Below, one piece after another: positions 50,567 through 58,809 of a stretch of 64,000 nt of DNA (position 1 is its first letter; each line of letters opens with the position of its first letter). A program made the translations under genes and the position numbers. The notes below the pieces were generated by a model. That model ran no database searches. It worked only from the letters and a program-made list of their open reading frames with translations, and was not told the origin of the DNA. Location of the stretch: assembly GCA_963825625.1 (NCBI GenBank), contig CAWGUF010000017.1, positions 186,001-250,000 of the forward strand, in the 5' to 3' direction. Source of the stretch: CAMDPA01 sp963825625. Its GTDB lineage: Bacteria > Pseudomonadota > Alphaproteobacteria > Rhizobiales > Hyphomicrobiaceae.

Positions 50567-51739
50567 ATGGCCCGATCTGATGCGCGCGAGGCAGCACCCC
50601 AACGGCAAATGCAGGTCGACATCCGCCGCGTGCAGGTGGAGCTTGGTGACAGGTCCTACAGCGTAGAGATCGGGCCAGGCCTGATCGCTCAGGCTGGCGC
50701 ACGATTGGCTGCCGCATTCGGGGCCTCGCGTTATGCCGTGGTCACCGACCGCAACGTTGCGGCCGCCGGTCATTTGGAAACTCTGAAGGGCGCCTTGGCC
50801 GCCGCGGGAAAGTCAACAAGCTTGATCGGGACGATAGAAATGGAGCCGGGCGAGGCGACCAAGTGCTTTGCGCAACTCGATGCTCTCTCGCAGCGCCTGC
50901 TCGAGCTGGGTGTTGAGCGTCGCGATATTGTTGTCGCGCTGGGCGGCGGCGTGATCGGCGATCTGGTCGGCTTCGCGTCAGCCGTGCTCAGGCGCGGCGT
51001 GCGCTTTGTCCAATTGCCGACGTCTCTGCTCGCCCACGTCGACAGCTCAGTGGGTGGCAAGACGGGCATCAACACGCCGCAGGGCAAGAACCTGATCGGT
51101 GCGTTTCACCAGCCCAGCCTGGTGCTTGCCGACACCGCCGTTCTGACGACCTTGCCGGATCGCCAGTTGCGCGCGGGCTATGCCGAGATCGTCAAGCATG
51201 CCTTGCTGGGCGATGCAGCCTATTTTGCCTGGCTGGAGGCCAATGGCGGTGCAGTGCTGGCCCGCGAGCCCCAGGCGCTGGCCCACGCGATTGCGCGCAG
51301 CGTCGAGATGAAGGCGTCGATCGTGGCTCGCGATGAAACCGAGCAGGGCGATCGCATGCTCCTCAATCTTGGTCACACGTTTGGCCATGCGCTCGAGGCC
51401 TGGGCCGGGTTCTCCGATCGTCTGTTACACGGCGAGGCTGTAGCACTGGGTACCGCGCAGGCATTTCGCTTCTCTGAGGCGCACGGCCTCTGTCCGTCTG
51501 GCACGGCTGCCAGGGTCGAGGCCCATCTTGCGGCCACCGGCCTGCCGACGCGGATCGCTGACATCTCGGGCCAGGGCAAGCCCGGCCTCGAGCAACTGCT
51601 GACGCTGATGGCTCAGGACAAGAAGGTACGTGAGGGGCAGCTCACCTTCATCCTCGCGCGCGGCATTGGCGAGGCATTCGTGGAGCGCGGTATGCAGGCG
51701 GCAGAGCTGCGCCAGTTCCTCGAGCGGGAGCTGGCCTGA
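50567..51739 (+). CDS. aroB: 3-dehydroquinate synthase
   Basis: AroB forms 3-dehydroquinate from DAHP with NAD and a metal. The 390-residue product (ATG 50567, AAGGTGG) shows VALGGGVIGDLVGFASAV (~125), LPTSLLAHVDSSVGGKTGINTPQGKNLIGAFHQP (given in two parts: LPTSLLAHVDSSVGGKTG and INTPQGKNLIGAFHQP), metal-site NLGHTFGHALEAW (~270) and LLHGEAVALG. The longer frame from 50507 overlaps aroK and is rejected. It follows aroK directly, forming an operon. Confidence 0.95.
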   Translation: MARSDAREAAPQRQMQVDIRRVQVELGDRSYSVEIGPGLIAQAGARLAAAFGASRYAVVTDRNVAAAGHLETLKGALAAAGKSTSLIGTIEMEPGEATKCFAQLDALSQRLLELGVERRDIVVALGGGVIGDLVGFASAVLRRGVRFVQLPTSLLAHVDSSVGGKTGINTPQGKNLIGAFHQPSLVLADTAVLTTLPDRQLRAGYAEIVKHALLGDAAYFAWLEANGGAVLAREPQALAHAIARSVEMKASIVARDETEQGDRMLLNLGHTFGHALEAWAGFSDRLLHGEAVALGTAQAFRFSEAHGLCPSGTAARVEAHLAATGLPTRIADISGQGKPGLEQLLTLMAQDKKVREGQLTFILARGIGEAFVERGMQAAELRQFLERELA

Positions 51740-51783
51740 GCCTGAGCCAGATCCAGATCCGCTACTGCAGTCCGTGCCACTCT

Positions 51784-52920
51784 TTACTCCGTATCGCCCA
51801 GATACTTCCGCTTGATGGTCGCCCACCGTTCTGATGCAAGCACGCTCAGCAGTGTGCGGTTGATATCCTCCCGAAGCGCCGATCCGGATGGCAATACGAT
51901 GCCGTAGTGCTGCGGCTCGAAAACGTGCGGAAGCAAATCGAGCCTGCCGCGCCATTTGCGAAGGATGAGGAACCGCAGGATCGGTTCGTCGTGCACAAAG
52001 GCATCGATCTCGCCGTTCGCCAGCGCTCGCAGGCCCGCGTCGATGTCGGCGTAGCCAGTGGTGCGAATGAATTTGGCGCGAAAATATCCATTCGACGCGG
52101 CGCGCTCGACGACGCCGACCCGCGCGCGCGGCAGGTCGGCAACGCCGCGTACTGGTCCCGCGATGCGGTCGGCTGTCAGCGAGCTTGCAAGCTGCGCGGT
52201 GAAGACCGCCGTCAGAATTAGCGCGGCGAACATCCATACGACTGCAATGGCACGGCCGAGCGGCGTGATCGGCGCCTTGTCGCCATAGCCAACGGTCGTC
52301 ATTGTAACGGCCGCCCACCAGAATCCGTTGCCGATACCCTCCAGCGGCTGTTTCTGGAACTGGCCTTCGTTTTTGTCACGCTCCACCAGCCAGATCAGCC
52401 CGCCAGTCGCCAGCAACAGCGCCCCGAGCATGCCGATGGTACCGAGAAATGCGGGGGAGCCGAGCGCCCTGATGACGTCCCAGAATGACGCGCCGTGCGC
52501 ATGAGCAACGGCAATTGCCAGGCCGGAATCGTAGTAGCCATGCGAGAAGTCGACGCGCTTCTCCCGCTCCGCGGTCATCGTCACGGCTGCCACGGCGACA
52601 TCCACCTTGGAAGCAGCGGCTGCGGCGAGCAAGTCCTCGGTCGTCTCCAGCGACGACCAGGTCACCTTCCGTCCCAATTCGCGCGCAACTTCCTCGATCA
52701 ACTCGATGGCGATGCCAACCCATTTACCGTCATCGCCGCGCATCGCGAACGGCGGTGCAGGCTTGGTGGCAACGACGAGCGTCTCGGCCGCAGGAGCAGC
52801 CGCGGATTGTGCGAGCGTCTGCGCGCTTCCACACGCCAGCCAGGCGCACATCGCGAAGACAATTGAAATCAGCCCTCGCAGCCCGCGCCGAGGCCTGATG
52901 AACAGACAGGTAGATCGCAT
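51784..52920 (-). CDS. Glutamate-receptor-like (GluR0-type) ligand-gated potassium channel
   Basis: A 378-residue protein that interleaves a bacterial solute-binding domain with a potassium-channel pore. After a signal or anchor segment (~17-35) comes the first binding lobe (ETLVVATKPAPPFAMRGDDG to DVAVAAVTMTAEREKRVDFS), then membrane segment 1 (FLGTIGMLGALLLATGGLIW), the pore loop with selectivity filter TMTTVGYGD (~215), segment 2 (AVVWMFAALILTAVFTAQLASSL), and the second lobe (RVGVVERAASNGYF to the end). This S1-M1-P-M2-S2 order with a TVGYGD filter is that of GluR0. The likely role is amino-acid-gated K+ flow; the ligand is unknown. The start may also be GTG 52953. Confidence 0.87.
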   Translation of the reverse strand: MRSTCLFIRPRRGLRGLISIVFAMCAWLACGSAQTLAQSAAAPAAETLVVATKPAPPFAMRGDDGKWVGIAIELIEEVARELGRKVTWSSLETTEDLLAAAAASKVDVAVAAVTMTAEREKRVDFSHGYYDSGLAIAVAHAHGASFWDVIRALGSPAFLGTIGMLGALLLATGGLIWLVERDKNEGQFQKQPLEGIGNGFWWAAVTMTTVGYGDKAPITPLGRAIAVVWMFAALILTAVFTAQLASSLTADRIAGPVRGVADLPRARVGVVERAASNGYFRAKFIRTTGYADIDAGLRALANGEIDAFVHDEPILRFLILRKWRGRLDLLPHVFEPQHYGIVLPSGSALREDINRTLLSVLASERWATIKRKYLGDTE

Positions 52921-52996
52921 GTGCAGCAGGCTATCATCCGTGTTCCGAGGCACGCAATGAGGGCAAGTCCGGAAGGCCGAAGTTGCCCTATTTCCA

Positions 52997-53614
52997 TCAC
53001 CGCGTGTGCTTGCCGGGAGTCCAGCCGCCGCGGGCGAGAAATTTTTCCCCTGCCGCTATCGGCGCCTCTTCCAGCGGCGTTCCCATGGTGTCGTTCCAGC
53101 GGTTTAGGAAGCCGAACAGCGCGATGATGGCGGCGATCTCGACGATCTGCTCTTCGTTCCAGTGCTTGCGCATCGCATCGAAGTCGCGGTCGTCGACCGT
53201 ATTCGGTTGTTGCGCGGCAGCGAACGCGAAATCGAGCGCCGCCCGCTCGGCGTCCGTGAACAGCGGGCTTGTCTGGTACTCCCAGATCGCCGCCAGTTTG
53301 GCGTCATCCACGCCTGCCAGATGCGCACCTTCGATGGTGTGGGCCATGCAATATTGGCACCCGGCGGCTCGCGATGCGACATGGGAAATGAGCCGCTTGA
53401 GGCCCAGGTCGACTTTTCCGCCAGGCCCGTTCACTGATGCCGCAAGCTTTGCGAACGCAAGCACGATCTCCGGTACCCGCTGCATGATGAGCAGCGAATT
53501 GGGGATGAACCCCAGCATGCGGGACACCGCATCCAGGGCCGCGCGCACCTCTGGATTGTCAACAGGAGGCAGCGGTGCAAGGCGACCGCTGGTCTGAGGG
53601 GTGGTTCCTTGCAT
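52997..53614 (-). CDS. Carboxymuconolactone-decarboxylase/AhpD-like protein, first of a tandem pair
   Basis: A 205-residue AhpD-like protein. The active-site C-Q-Y-C-M-A-H (~94-100) with a conserved glutamate partner is the hallmark of AhpD/CMD thiol oxidoreductases, which detoxify peroxides. It starts at ATG 53614, with GGAGGT nearby. It is a close paralogue of the next gene upstream (53687-54304) over nearly the whole length (IPNSLLIMQRVPEIV, HTIEGAHLAGVDD, EYQTSPLFTDAERAALDFAF, FLARGGWTPGKH). The tandem copies lie 72 bases apart. Confidence 0.88.
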   Translation of the reverse strand: MQGTTPQTSGRLAPLPPVDNPEVRAALDAVSRMLGFIPNSLLIMQRVPEIVLAFAKLAASVNGPGGKVDLGLKRLISHVASRAAGCQYCMAHTIEGAHLAGVDDAKLAAIWEYQTSPLFTDAERAALDFAFAAAQQPNTVDDRDFDAMRKHWNEEQIVEIAAIIALFGFLNRWNDTMGTPLEEAPIAAGEKFLARGGWTPGKHTR

Positions 53615-53686
53615 TGATTTGGACCTCCGTTGAGAGCAGGCTGTCGGCAACCCCGCCGATTTATCTCGTTGCCTGAACTCGTAGCC

Positions 53687-54304
53687 TCACCGCACATGCT
53701 TTCCGGGCGTCCAGCCGCCACGGGCCAGAAATTTCTCCCCCGCCGCGATCGGCGCCTCTTCAAGCGGCGTTCCCATGGTGTCGTTCCAGCGGTTGAGGAA
53801 ACCGAACAGGGCGATCACAGCAGCGATCTCGACGATCTGCTCCTCGCTCCAGTGCATGCGCATGGCATCGAAGTCGCTGTCGTTGACCGTGTTCGGCTGT
53901 TGCGCGGCGGCGAACGCAAAATCGAGCGCGGCCCGCTCGGCGTCCGAGAACAGCGGGCTTGTCTGATACTCCCAGATCGCCGCCAGCTTCTCGTCCTCGA
54001 CGCCTGCCAGATGGGCACCTTCGATGGTGTGGGCCATGCAGTATTGGCATCCGGCGGCCCGCGATGCGACGTGGGCAATAAGGCGCTTGAACCCGCGGTT
54101 AACCTTCCCGTCTGGACGGCTCACCGCCGCCGACATTTGCGAGAAGGCGATCACGAGGTGCGGCACGCGCTGCATGATGAGCAGCGAATTCGGCACGAAG
54201 CCCAGATTCTTGGCAGTATTTTCGAGTGCCTCCTGAATTTCCGGCACCGAGCCGGCCGGAAGGGGGCTCAGGCGGCCACTTGTGCGAGGGGCGGCGTCGT
54301 CCAT
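53687..54304 (-). CDS. Carboxymuconolactone-decarboxylase/AhpD-like protein, second of a tandem pair
   Basis: The paralogue of 52997-53614, also 205 residues, with the same C-Q-Y-C-M-A-H active site, FVPNSLLIMQRVPHLV, HTIEGAHLAGVED and FLARGGWTPGKHVR. The first ~30 residues differ. Two near-duplicates next to an old yellow enzyme (54359) suggest redox detoxification of reactive carbonyls, nitro compounds or peroxides. ATG 54304 has CAGGAGACA upstream. It is 54 bases behind the old-yellow-enzyme gene on the same strand. Confidence 0.88.
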   Translation of the reverse strand: MDDAAPRTSGRLSPLPAGSVPEIQEALENTAKNLGFVPNSLLIMQRVPHLVIAFSQMSAAVSRPDGKVNRGFKRLIAHVASRAAGCQYCMAHTIEGAHLAGVEDEKLAAIWEYQTSPLFSDAERAALDFAFAAAQQPNTVNDSDFDAMRMHWSEEQIVEIAAVIALFGFLNRWNDTMGTPLEEAPIAAGEKFLARGGWTPGKHVR

Positions 54305-54358
54305 GTGTTTGTCTCCTGTTGCGTATACGCGGCGCTGCCGTCTTAGTCCGGACCGCCG

Positions 54359-55432
54359 TCAGGCAGAAAGCGGCGGATAATCCGTATAGCCCTTTTCGGC
54401 TCCGCCGAAGAATGTCTTGAAGTCGGGTGAATTGAGCTCGGCCCCGCGCTCGAAGCGCCTTGGCAGGTCGGGATTGGCCAGGAACAGCTTGCCGAATGCG
54501 ACCGCGTCAGTCCCCCCGGCAGCGATCAGTGCTGCCGCTGCTTCGCGCGTATAGTCGCCGTTGGTGATGACCGGCGAGCCGCAATGGGCCTTATATGTGG
54601 CAAGCAGCTGCTCGTTCTGTGCGGTGGCGATGGGCTCCACGAGATGCACGAACGCCAGCTTCATTGGCGCCAACGCCTTGGCGACATGGCCGAAGGTCGC
54701 GCGCGGATCGCTGTCCTTCATGTCGTTGTAGGGGTTGTGCGGTGACAACCGCACCCCCACTCGCGATGCGCCCCATACGCCGACCACGGCCTCTATCGTT
54801 TCCATCAGCAGACGGGCGCGGTTCTCGATGCTGCCACCATATTTGTCCGTTCGCGTGTTCGAGCCGTCGCGCAGAAACTGATCCAGCAGGTACCCGTTGG
54901 CACCATGAACCTCGACGCCATCGAACCCGGCGCTCTTGGCGTTCAGCGCCCCCTTGGCGAAACCTTCGACGACGCCCGGTATCTCCGACAATTCCAGCGC
55001 ATGAGGCGTTTCATAGTCGACCTTCTTCCAGTCAAGTCCGTAAACCTGGCCCGCCGGCGCGATTGCCGATGGTGCCACCGGCAGCTTGCCGCCAGGCTGA
55101 TACATGGAATGTGAAATCCGCCCCACATGCCACAGCTGCAGCACGATCTTGCCGCCGACGGCATGCACAGCCGCTGTTACGCGCTTCCACGCCGCCACCT
55201 GCTCCTCCGAATGGATGCCTGGAGTTGCCGGATAGCCCTGCCCTTCTGGCACAACCTGGGTTGCTTCCGTGACGATCAGGCCAGCCGAGGCGCGCTGAGT
55301 GTAGTACGTTGTCATGAGGTCGGTCGGCACATTGCCTGCGCCGGCGCGGTTTCGGGTCATCGGTGCCATTACGATCCGGTTGGCGATCTCGATATCGCCG
55401 AACGTGGCCGGCTGGAAGAGTGGCGAGGTCAT
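54359..55432 (-). CDS. Old yellow enzyme family alkene reductase (NemA-like)
   Basis: An FMN-dependent ene-reductase of 357 residues: SPLFQPATFGDIEIANRIVMAPMTRNRA at the start (given in pieces elsewhere), QLWHVGRISH (~100), GFDGVEVHGANGYLLDQFL (~178) with the catalytic-site H-x-x-N pair HGAN, and the end TDAVAFGKLFLANPDLPRR. Members reduce activated alkenes, nitro esters and quinones using NAD(P)H. ATG 55432 has AAGGA upstream. It heads a detoxification-like operon with the two AhpD-like genes. Confidence 0.9.
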   Translation of the reverse strand: MTSPLFQPATFGDIEIANRIVMAPMTRNRAGAGNVPTDLMTTYYTQRASAGLIVTEATQVVPEGQGYPATPGIHSEEQVAAWKRVTAAVHAVGGKIVLQLWHVGRISHSMYQPGGKLPVAPSAIAPAGQVYGLDWKKVDYETPHALELSEIPGVVEGFAKGALNAKSAGFDGVEVHGANGYLLDQFLRDGSNTRTDKYGGSIENRARLLMETIEAVVGVWGASRVGVRLSPHNPYNDMKDSDPRATFGHVAKALAPMKLAFVHLVEPIATAQNEQLLATYKAHCGSPVITNGDYTREAAAALIAAGGTDAVAFGKLFLANPDLPRRFERGAELNSPDFKTFFGGAEKGYTDYPPLSA

Positions 55433-55751
55433 GCGTCCGTCCTTGCTGTCACGGCCTGGTGTCGCGTTCGCGAAGCCCGTTTGGTGAGCCGGCCCGGATG
55501 TGGAAGCGAGCTTGCGAACCCCCACTTTCGGGTCCCCAGGTCATCGTCCGGCAACATCGTCGGATACGGGTCTGGGAGTGCCGGCAAACATGCGCGGAAG
55601 ATGGCCCGGCCGCAAGTCCGCAACTGTTGCCCGCAACCATTGCCAGACCAGGCGGCGAAGCCTGACCTGGACCGCGGCCGGCCTGCATGCTAATCGCCCG
55701 CTGCTGCTGGGGCGGGCATCGCTGTCCGGCAGCCGAGCAGGAGCCCTTCCT
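55433..55751. other. Divergent gap between the old yellow enzyme and the GNAT gene
   Basis: About 320 bases with no gene. A weak resemblance to a cobalamin riboswitch core (tccgcaactgttgcccgc, 55617-55634) was checked and not accepted. The region should hold promoters of both transcripts. Confidence 0.45.
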
Positions 55752-56252
55752 TTGACGCCGGAAATCACAGTACAGCCCGTATCGTCCGACGATCTTCCCG
55801 ATGTGCTTGCCCTGCAAACTCGCGCGTTCGGGCCGGGCAGGTTCGCACGCACGGCATATCGCGTCCGCGAAGGCATCGAGCCGATCTCTCGCTTCTGTTT
55901 GCTGTCGCGGGTTGCCGGAGAGCTTGTGGCGGCGATCCGGTTTACCGAGGTCACCATCGGCGGCACGCCTGGAGCATTGCTGCTTGGTCCCTTGGCGGTC
56001 GAGGAGCGCTATATGGGCCTCGGCTATGGAAAGCGGCTTGTCGCCGAGGGGGTTGAGCGTGCGAAAGCCGCCGGCATCAGGCTCGTCGTGCTGGTCGGTG
56101 ACGAAAGCTATTACGGTCGTTTCGGGTTCGAGCGGGTCCCTCCCGGCCGCATTCTGCTGCCGGGCCCTGTCGATCCGATGCGCGTCCTGGCCGCCGAATT
56201 GGATCCGGGCGCGCTGGAGCAATTCACGGGGCTTGTCGAAGCCGTACGCTAA
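55752..56252 (+). CDS. GNAT-family N-acetyltransferase (YhbS-like)
   Basis: A 166-residue GNAT acetyltransferase. The acetyl-CoA loop is GPLAVEERYMGLGYGKRLVAEG (~78-98, written here with its length 22 split as GPLAVEERYMG and LGYGKRLVAEG), followed by LVVLVGDESYYGRFGFERVP, typical of the YhbS group. I start at TTG 55752, which has AGGAG about 9 bases upstream and gives a normal family length; the open frame back to 55500 has no domain. The acetylated target is unknown. Confidence 0.8.
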   Translation: MTPEITVQPVSSDDLPDVLALQTRAFGPGRFARTAYRVREGIEPISRFCLLSRVAGELVAAIRFTEVTIGGTPGALLLGPLAVEERYMGLGYGKRLVAEGVERAKAAGIRLVVLVGDESYYGRFGFERVPPGRILLPGPVDPMRVLAAELDPGALEQFTGLVEAVR

Positions 56253-56370
56253 CGCTGTCTCGATCTCATGTGCCGACGCGGGTCGAGTGGCCTTGACCTT
56301 CCGCCGACGGCTGTACAATGTCGCGTGCTGTTTCAAGCAGCCGTTGTGCAATCCAGTCTTGAGCGGGGCC

Positions 56371-56763
56371 ATGTACGAAGCAATCACAGACGGCATCCGC
56401 GTGCGTGTGGAGCCGGTCTTTGTTCCCGACCAGTCAGAGCCGGAGGACGGCTACTATTTCTGGGCCTACGAGGTCGAGATCACCAATCTGGGAACGGAAA
56501 TCATGCAACTGCGCTCACGCTATTGGCGCATTACCGACGCCAATGGCAGGACGGAGGAGGTGCGCGGACCGGGCGTGGTGGGAGAGCAACCTCGTCTGGC
56601 ACCCGGCGAGAGCTTCAATTACACCTCCGGCTGTCCGCTCGGCACGCCGCAAGGACTGATGGTCGGCAGTTATCAGATGGAGTGCGGGGACGGCCGCATG
56701 GTCGACGTCGCCATCCCGGCATTCTCCCTCGACAGCCCATACGCGCGGCCAACTTTGAATTAG
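56371..56763 (+). CDS. apaG: ApaG protein
   Basis: A 130-residue ApaG-family protein (Fn3-like fold): YEAITDGIRVRVEPVFVPDQ, AYEVEITNLGTEIMQLRSRYW, GPGVVGEQPRLAPGESFNYTSG, GLMVGSYQM. Function is unclear; ApaG in enterobacteria affects diadenosine tetraphosphate and cobalt resistance. ATG 56371 follows a short leader; the long frame from 55801 is not real. The stop TAG is formed by the first bases of a CTAG-type palindromic repeat array, so the array begins exactly at the gene end. Confidence 0.9.
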   Translation: MYEAITDGIRVRVEPVFVPDQSEPEDGYYFWAYEVEITNLGTEIMQLRSRYWRITDANGRTEEVRGPGVVGEQPRLAPGESFNYTSGCPLGTPQGLMVGSYQMECGDGRMVDVAIPAFSLDSPYARPTLN

Positions 56764-57069
56764 TGAGGCGTCGCGCCAAAAATCGAACCCGGTCGCGGCC
56801 ATGATACGATTTCGGCGCGACGGGCCACTAGTGCTCCGGTTCTGACATTTGATTCCCGGTTCCGCACCATTGAGAGCAAATGTCAGAACCATAAGGAGCA
56901 CTAGTGCTCCGGTTCTGACATTTGATTCCCGGTTCCGCACCATCGAGAGCAAATGTCAGAACCATAAGGAGCACTAGCAAGATTATGTTTCTAGTGTAGC
57001 TTTTGCACCTGACGTTTGGTCTCGAGGCGAGCGCCAAGCGGGTGCCAAACGTCAGGTGCGCTACACTAG
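56761..57069. repeat. Array of four CTAG-bounded palindromic modules
   Basis: Module A 56761-56831 (arms tcgcgcc...ggcgcga, end ccactag). Modules B 56828-56904 and C 56901-56977 are 77-bp near-identical copies (one mismatch) with arms ctagtgctcc, ggttctgacattt and complements. Module D 56991-57069 has arms ctagtgtagc, cacctgacgtttgg and complements. Neighbouring modules A-B and B-C share one CTAG. Confidence 0.85.
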
Positions 57070-57191
57070 TGTCTCTTTTGATTTCCAGGTTCGCTCTTGA
57101 GGTCGCGGCAAAGTGGCGGCGAGCGGCGGCATCGGGCGCAGTGCAATTTCCGCATGTGTGGTGCACAGAAATCACAGATCGGGAGGATGGC
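56764..57191. other. Gene-free repeat region between apaG and the D-lactate dehydrogenase-type gene
   Basis: 428 bases with no gene. It is mainly the palindromic array at 56761-57069, then 120 bases leading to the next start, with GGGAGG as ribosome site. No promoter is defensible. Confidence 0.6.
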
Positions 57192-58595
57192 ATGGCGAAG
57201 CCCGCAAACGCGTCGAAGGCTGCGGCTGGGATGGCGACAGCCGTCAATGTATTGCGCCAGCGTTTCGGCGAGCGGCTGCAAACCGGCGAGGCGTTGCGGC
57301 GGCAGCATGGGCATACACTGACGTGGCTTTGCAATCAGCCTCCGGATGCCGTGCTGTTCATCGAGACGACAGCAGATGTGGTGGCCGCTGTCGACATTGC
57401 GCGTGAACATCGCGTGCCGCTCGTCCCATTCGGCGCTGGCACGTCCCTGGAGGGGCACGTCAACGCGCCAAGGGGCGGTATATCGCTCGATTTTTCCAGA
57501 ATGAACCGGCTGCTCGCGGTCAACGAACGCGACCTCGACTGCGTCGTTGAACCTGGAATATCGCGGCGGGCCCTGAACGAGCAGTTGCGGGACACCGGGC
57601 TCTTCTTTCCGGTGGATCCCGGCGCCGAGGACGCCACTTTGGGCGGCATGGCTGCAACGCGTGCCTCAGGCACCAATGCGGTGCGCTACGGCACGATGCG
57701 CGAAAACGTTCTGAACGTCTCTGCCGTGATGGCAGACGGACGCCTGATCAAGACCGCCGGCAGGGCCCGCAAGTCCGCAGCCGGCTATGACCTGACCAGA
57801 CTGCTGGTCGGATCAGAGGGCACGCTGGGGATCTTTACTGAATTGACGGTCAGGCTGTACGGTATTCCGGAGGTGATCCTGGCCGCCGTCTGCACCTTCA
57901 AATCGCTGGCAGGCGCTTGCAACACCGTGATCCAAGCCATTCAACTGGGCCTGGGTGTCGCGCGCATCGAACTCGTCGACGAGATGCAGATCCGCGCCAT
58001 CAATCTGCACTCCAAGCTGTCCCTGGCCGAAGCGCCGACCCTGTTCCTGGAATTCCATGGCAGCAAGGTCTCAGCGCAGGAGACCGTGCAGCAGTTCAAA
58101 GAGCTGGCGCAAGAGGAGGGCGCACTCGCGTACCAGTGGGCGGAGCGGGAAGACGAGAGGCAGAGGCTATGGAAGGCGCGTCACGACGCCTACTTTGCGG
58201 TCAAATCAACGTGGACGGACCGCGAGGTGCTGGCGACCGACGTCTGCGTGCCGATCTCGCGACTGGCCGACTGCGTTCTGGATACGCAAGCGGACATAGC
58301 TGCGAATGGGCTCATCGCGCCAATCGTCGGGCATGCCGGCGACGGCAATTTCCATTGCAGCGTCGTTCTCGATGGACGCGATGCGGAGGAGCGAAAGAAG
58401 GTGGAGGCTTTCCTGGACCGGCTTGCCGATAGGGCCCTGGGTATGGACGGAACGTGCACCGGAGAACACGGGGTCGGCCAAGGCAAGGCCAAGTACATCC
58501 GCAAGGAGCACGGCGAGGCTGCAGACCTCATGCTTGCAATCAAGCAAACGCTTGACCCCCTCGGCATCCTGAACCCGGGCAAGATCCTCGTGTGA
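57192..58595 (+). CDS. FAD-linked D-lactate/glycolate dehydrogenase-type oxidoreductase
   Basis: A 467-residue member of the GlcD/Dld vanillyl-alcohol-oxidase superfamily. The FAD domain shows VPLVPFGAGTSLEGH (~80), GMAATRASGTNAVRYGTMRENVLN (~155, split from longer), RKSAAGYDLTRLLVGSEGTLGI (~195), and the C-terminal half holds HAGDGNFHC (~385) and GEHGVGQGK (~430), which binds the substrate metal and carboxylate. It oxidises D-2-hydroxy acids and passes electrons to a quinone or cytochrome. ATG 57192 has GGGAGG; the open frame back to 57003 passes through a palindromic repeat and is rejected. Confidence 0.87.
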   Translation: MAKPANASKAAAGMATAVNVLRQRFGERLQTGEALRRQHGHTLTWLCNQPPDAVLFIETTADVVAAVDIAREHRVPLVPFGAGTSLEGHVNAPRGGISLDFSRMNRLLAVNERDLDCVVEPGISRRALNEQLRDTGLFFPVDPGAEDATLGGMAATRASGTNAVRYGTMRENVLNVSAVMADGRLIKTAGRARKSAAGYDLTRLLVGSEGTLGIFTELTVRLYGIPEVILAAVCTFKSLAGACNTVIQAIQLGLGVARIELVDEMQIRAINLHSKLSLAEAPTLFLEFHGSKVSAQETVQQFKELAQEEGALAYQWAEREDERQRLWKARHDAYFAVKSTWTDREVLATDVCVPISRLADCVLDTQADIAANGLIAPIVGHAGDGNFHCSVVLDGRDAEERKKVEAFLDRLADRALGMDGTCTGEHGVGQGKAKYIRKEHGEAADLMLAIKQTLDPLGILNPGKILV

Positions 58596-58721
58596 ACGCC
58601 GCCATCGGCAACAGGTGCGGCCGGTGGCTCCGACGACGACAATTCTTGATTTTCGACATCTTACCGGCCCACCGAGAGTTCGAACTCTTTCCGGGCGGCG
58701 GAGGGCCGGTATTAGTTTTGC

Positions 58722-58809
58722 TTTGCGCGCAGCCGCCACACCAGCCCTGCGCGCAGATACCTGCAAACCTCAGGTTCGACCACAGGCCAAACCTAAGGTC
58801 TTCCGGTAT
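58722..58809 (-). repeat. Dispersed 88-bp repeat, copy 2
   Basis: Reverse-complement match to 29994-30081 with about seven mismatches, again next to a gene end: its last bases are the stop codon region of rnd. There is no tandem 40-bp expansion here, only one unit. Confidence 0.85.

Noticed and set aside
55560..55700. Cobalamin-riboswitch-like string ahead of the GNAT gene
   Set aside because: Only a short string (tccgcaactgttgcccgc) resembles the core; the conserved GCCACTG box and CAGGAGACC end are missing, and the downstream gene has no link to B12.
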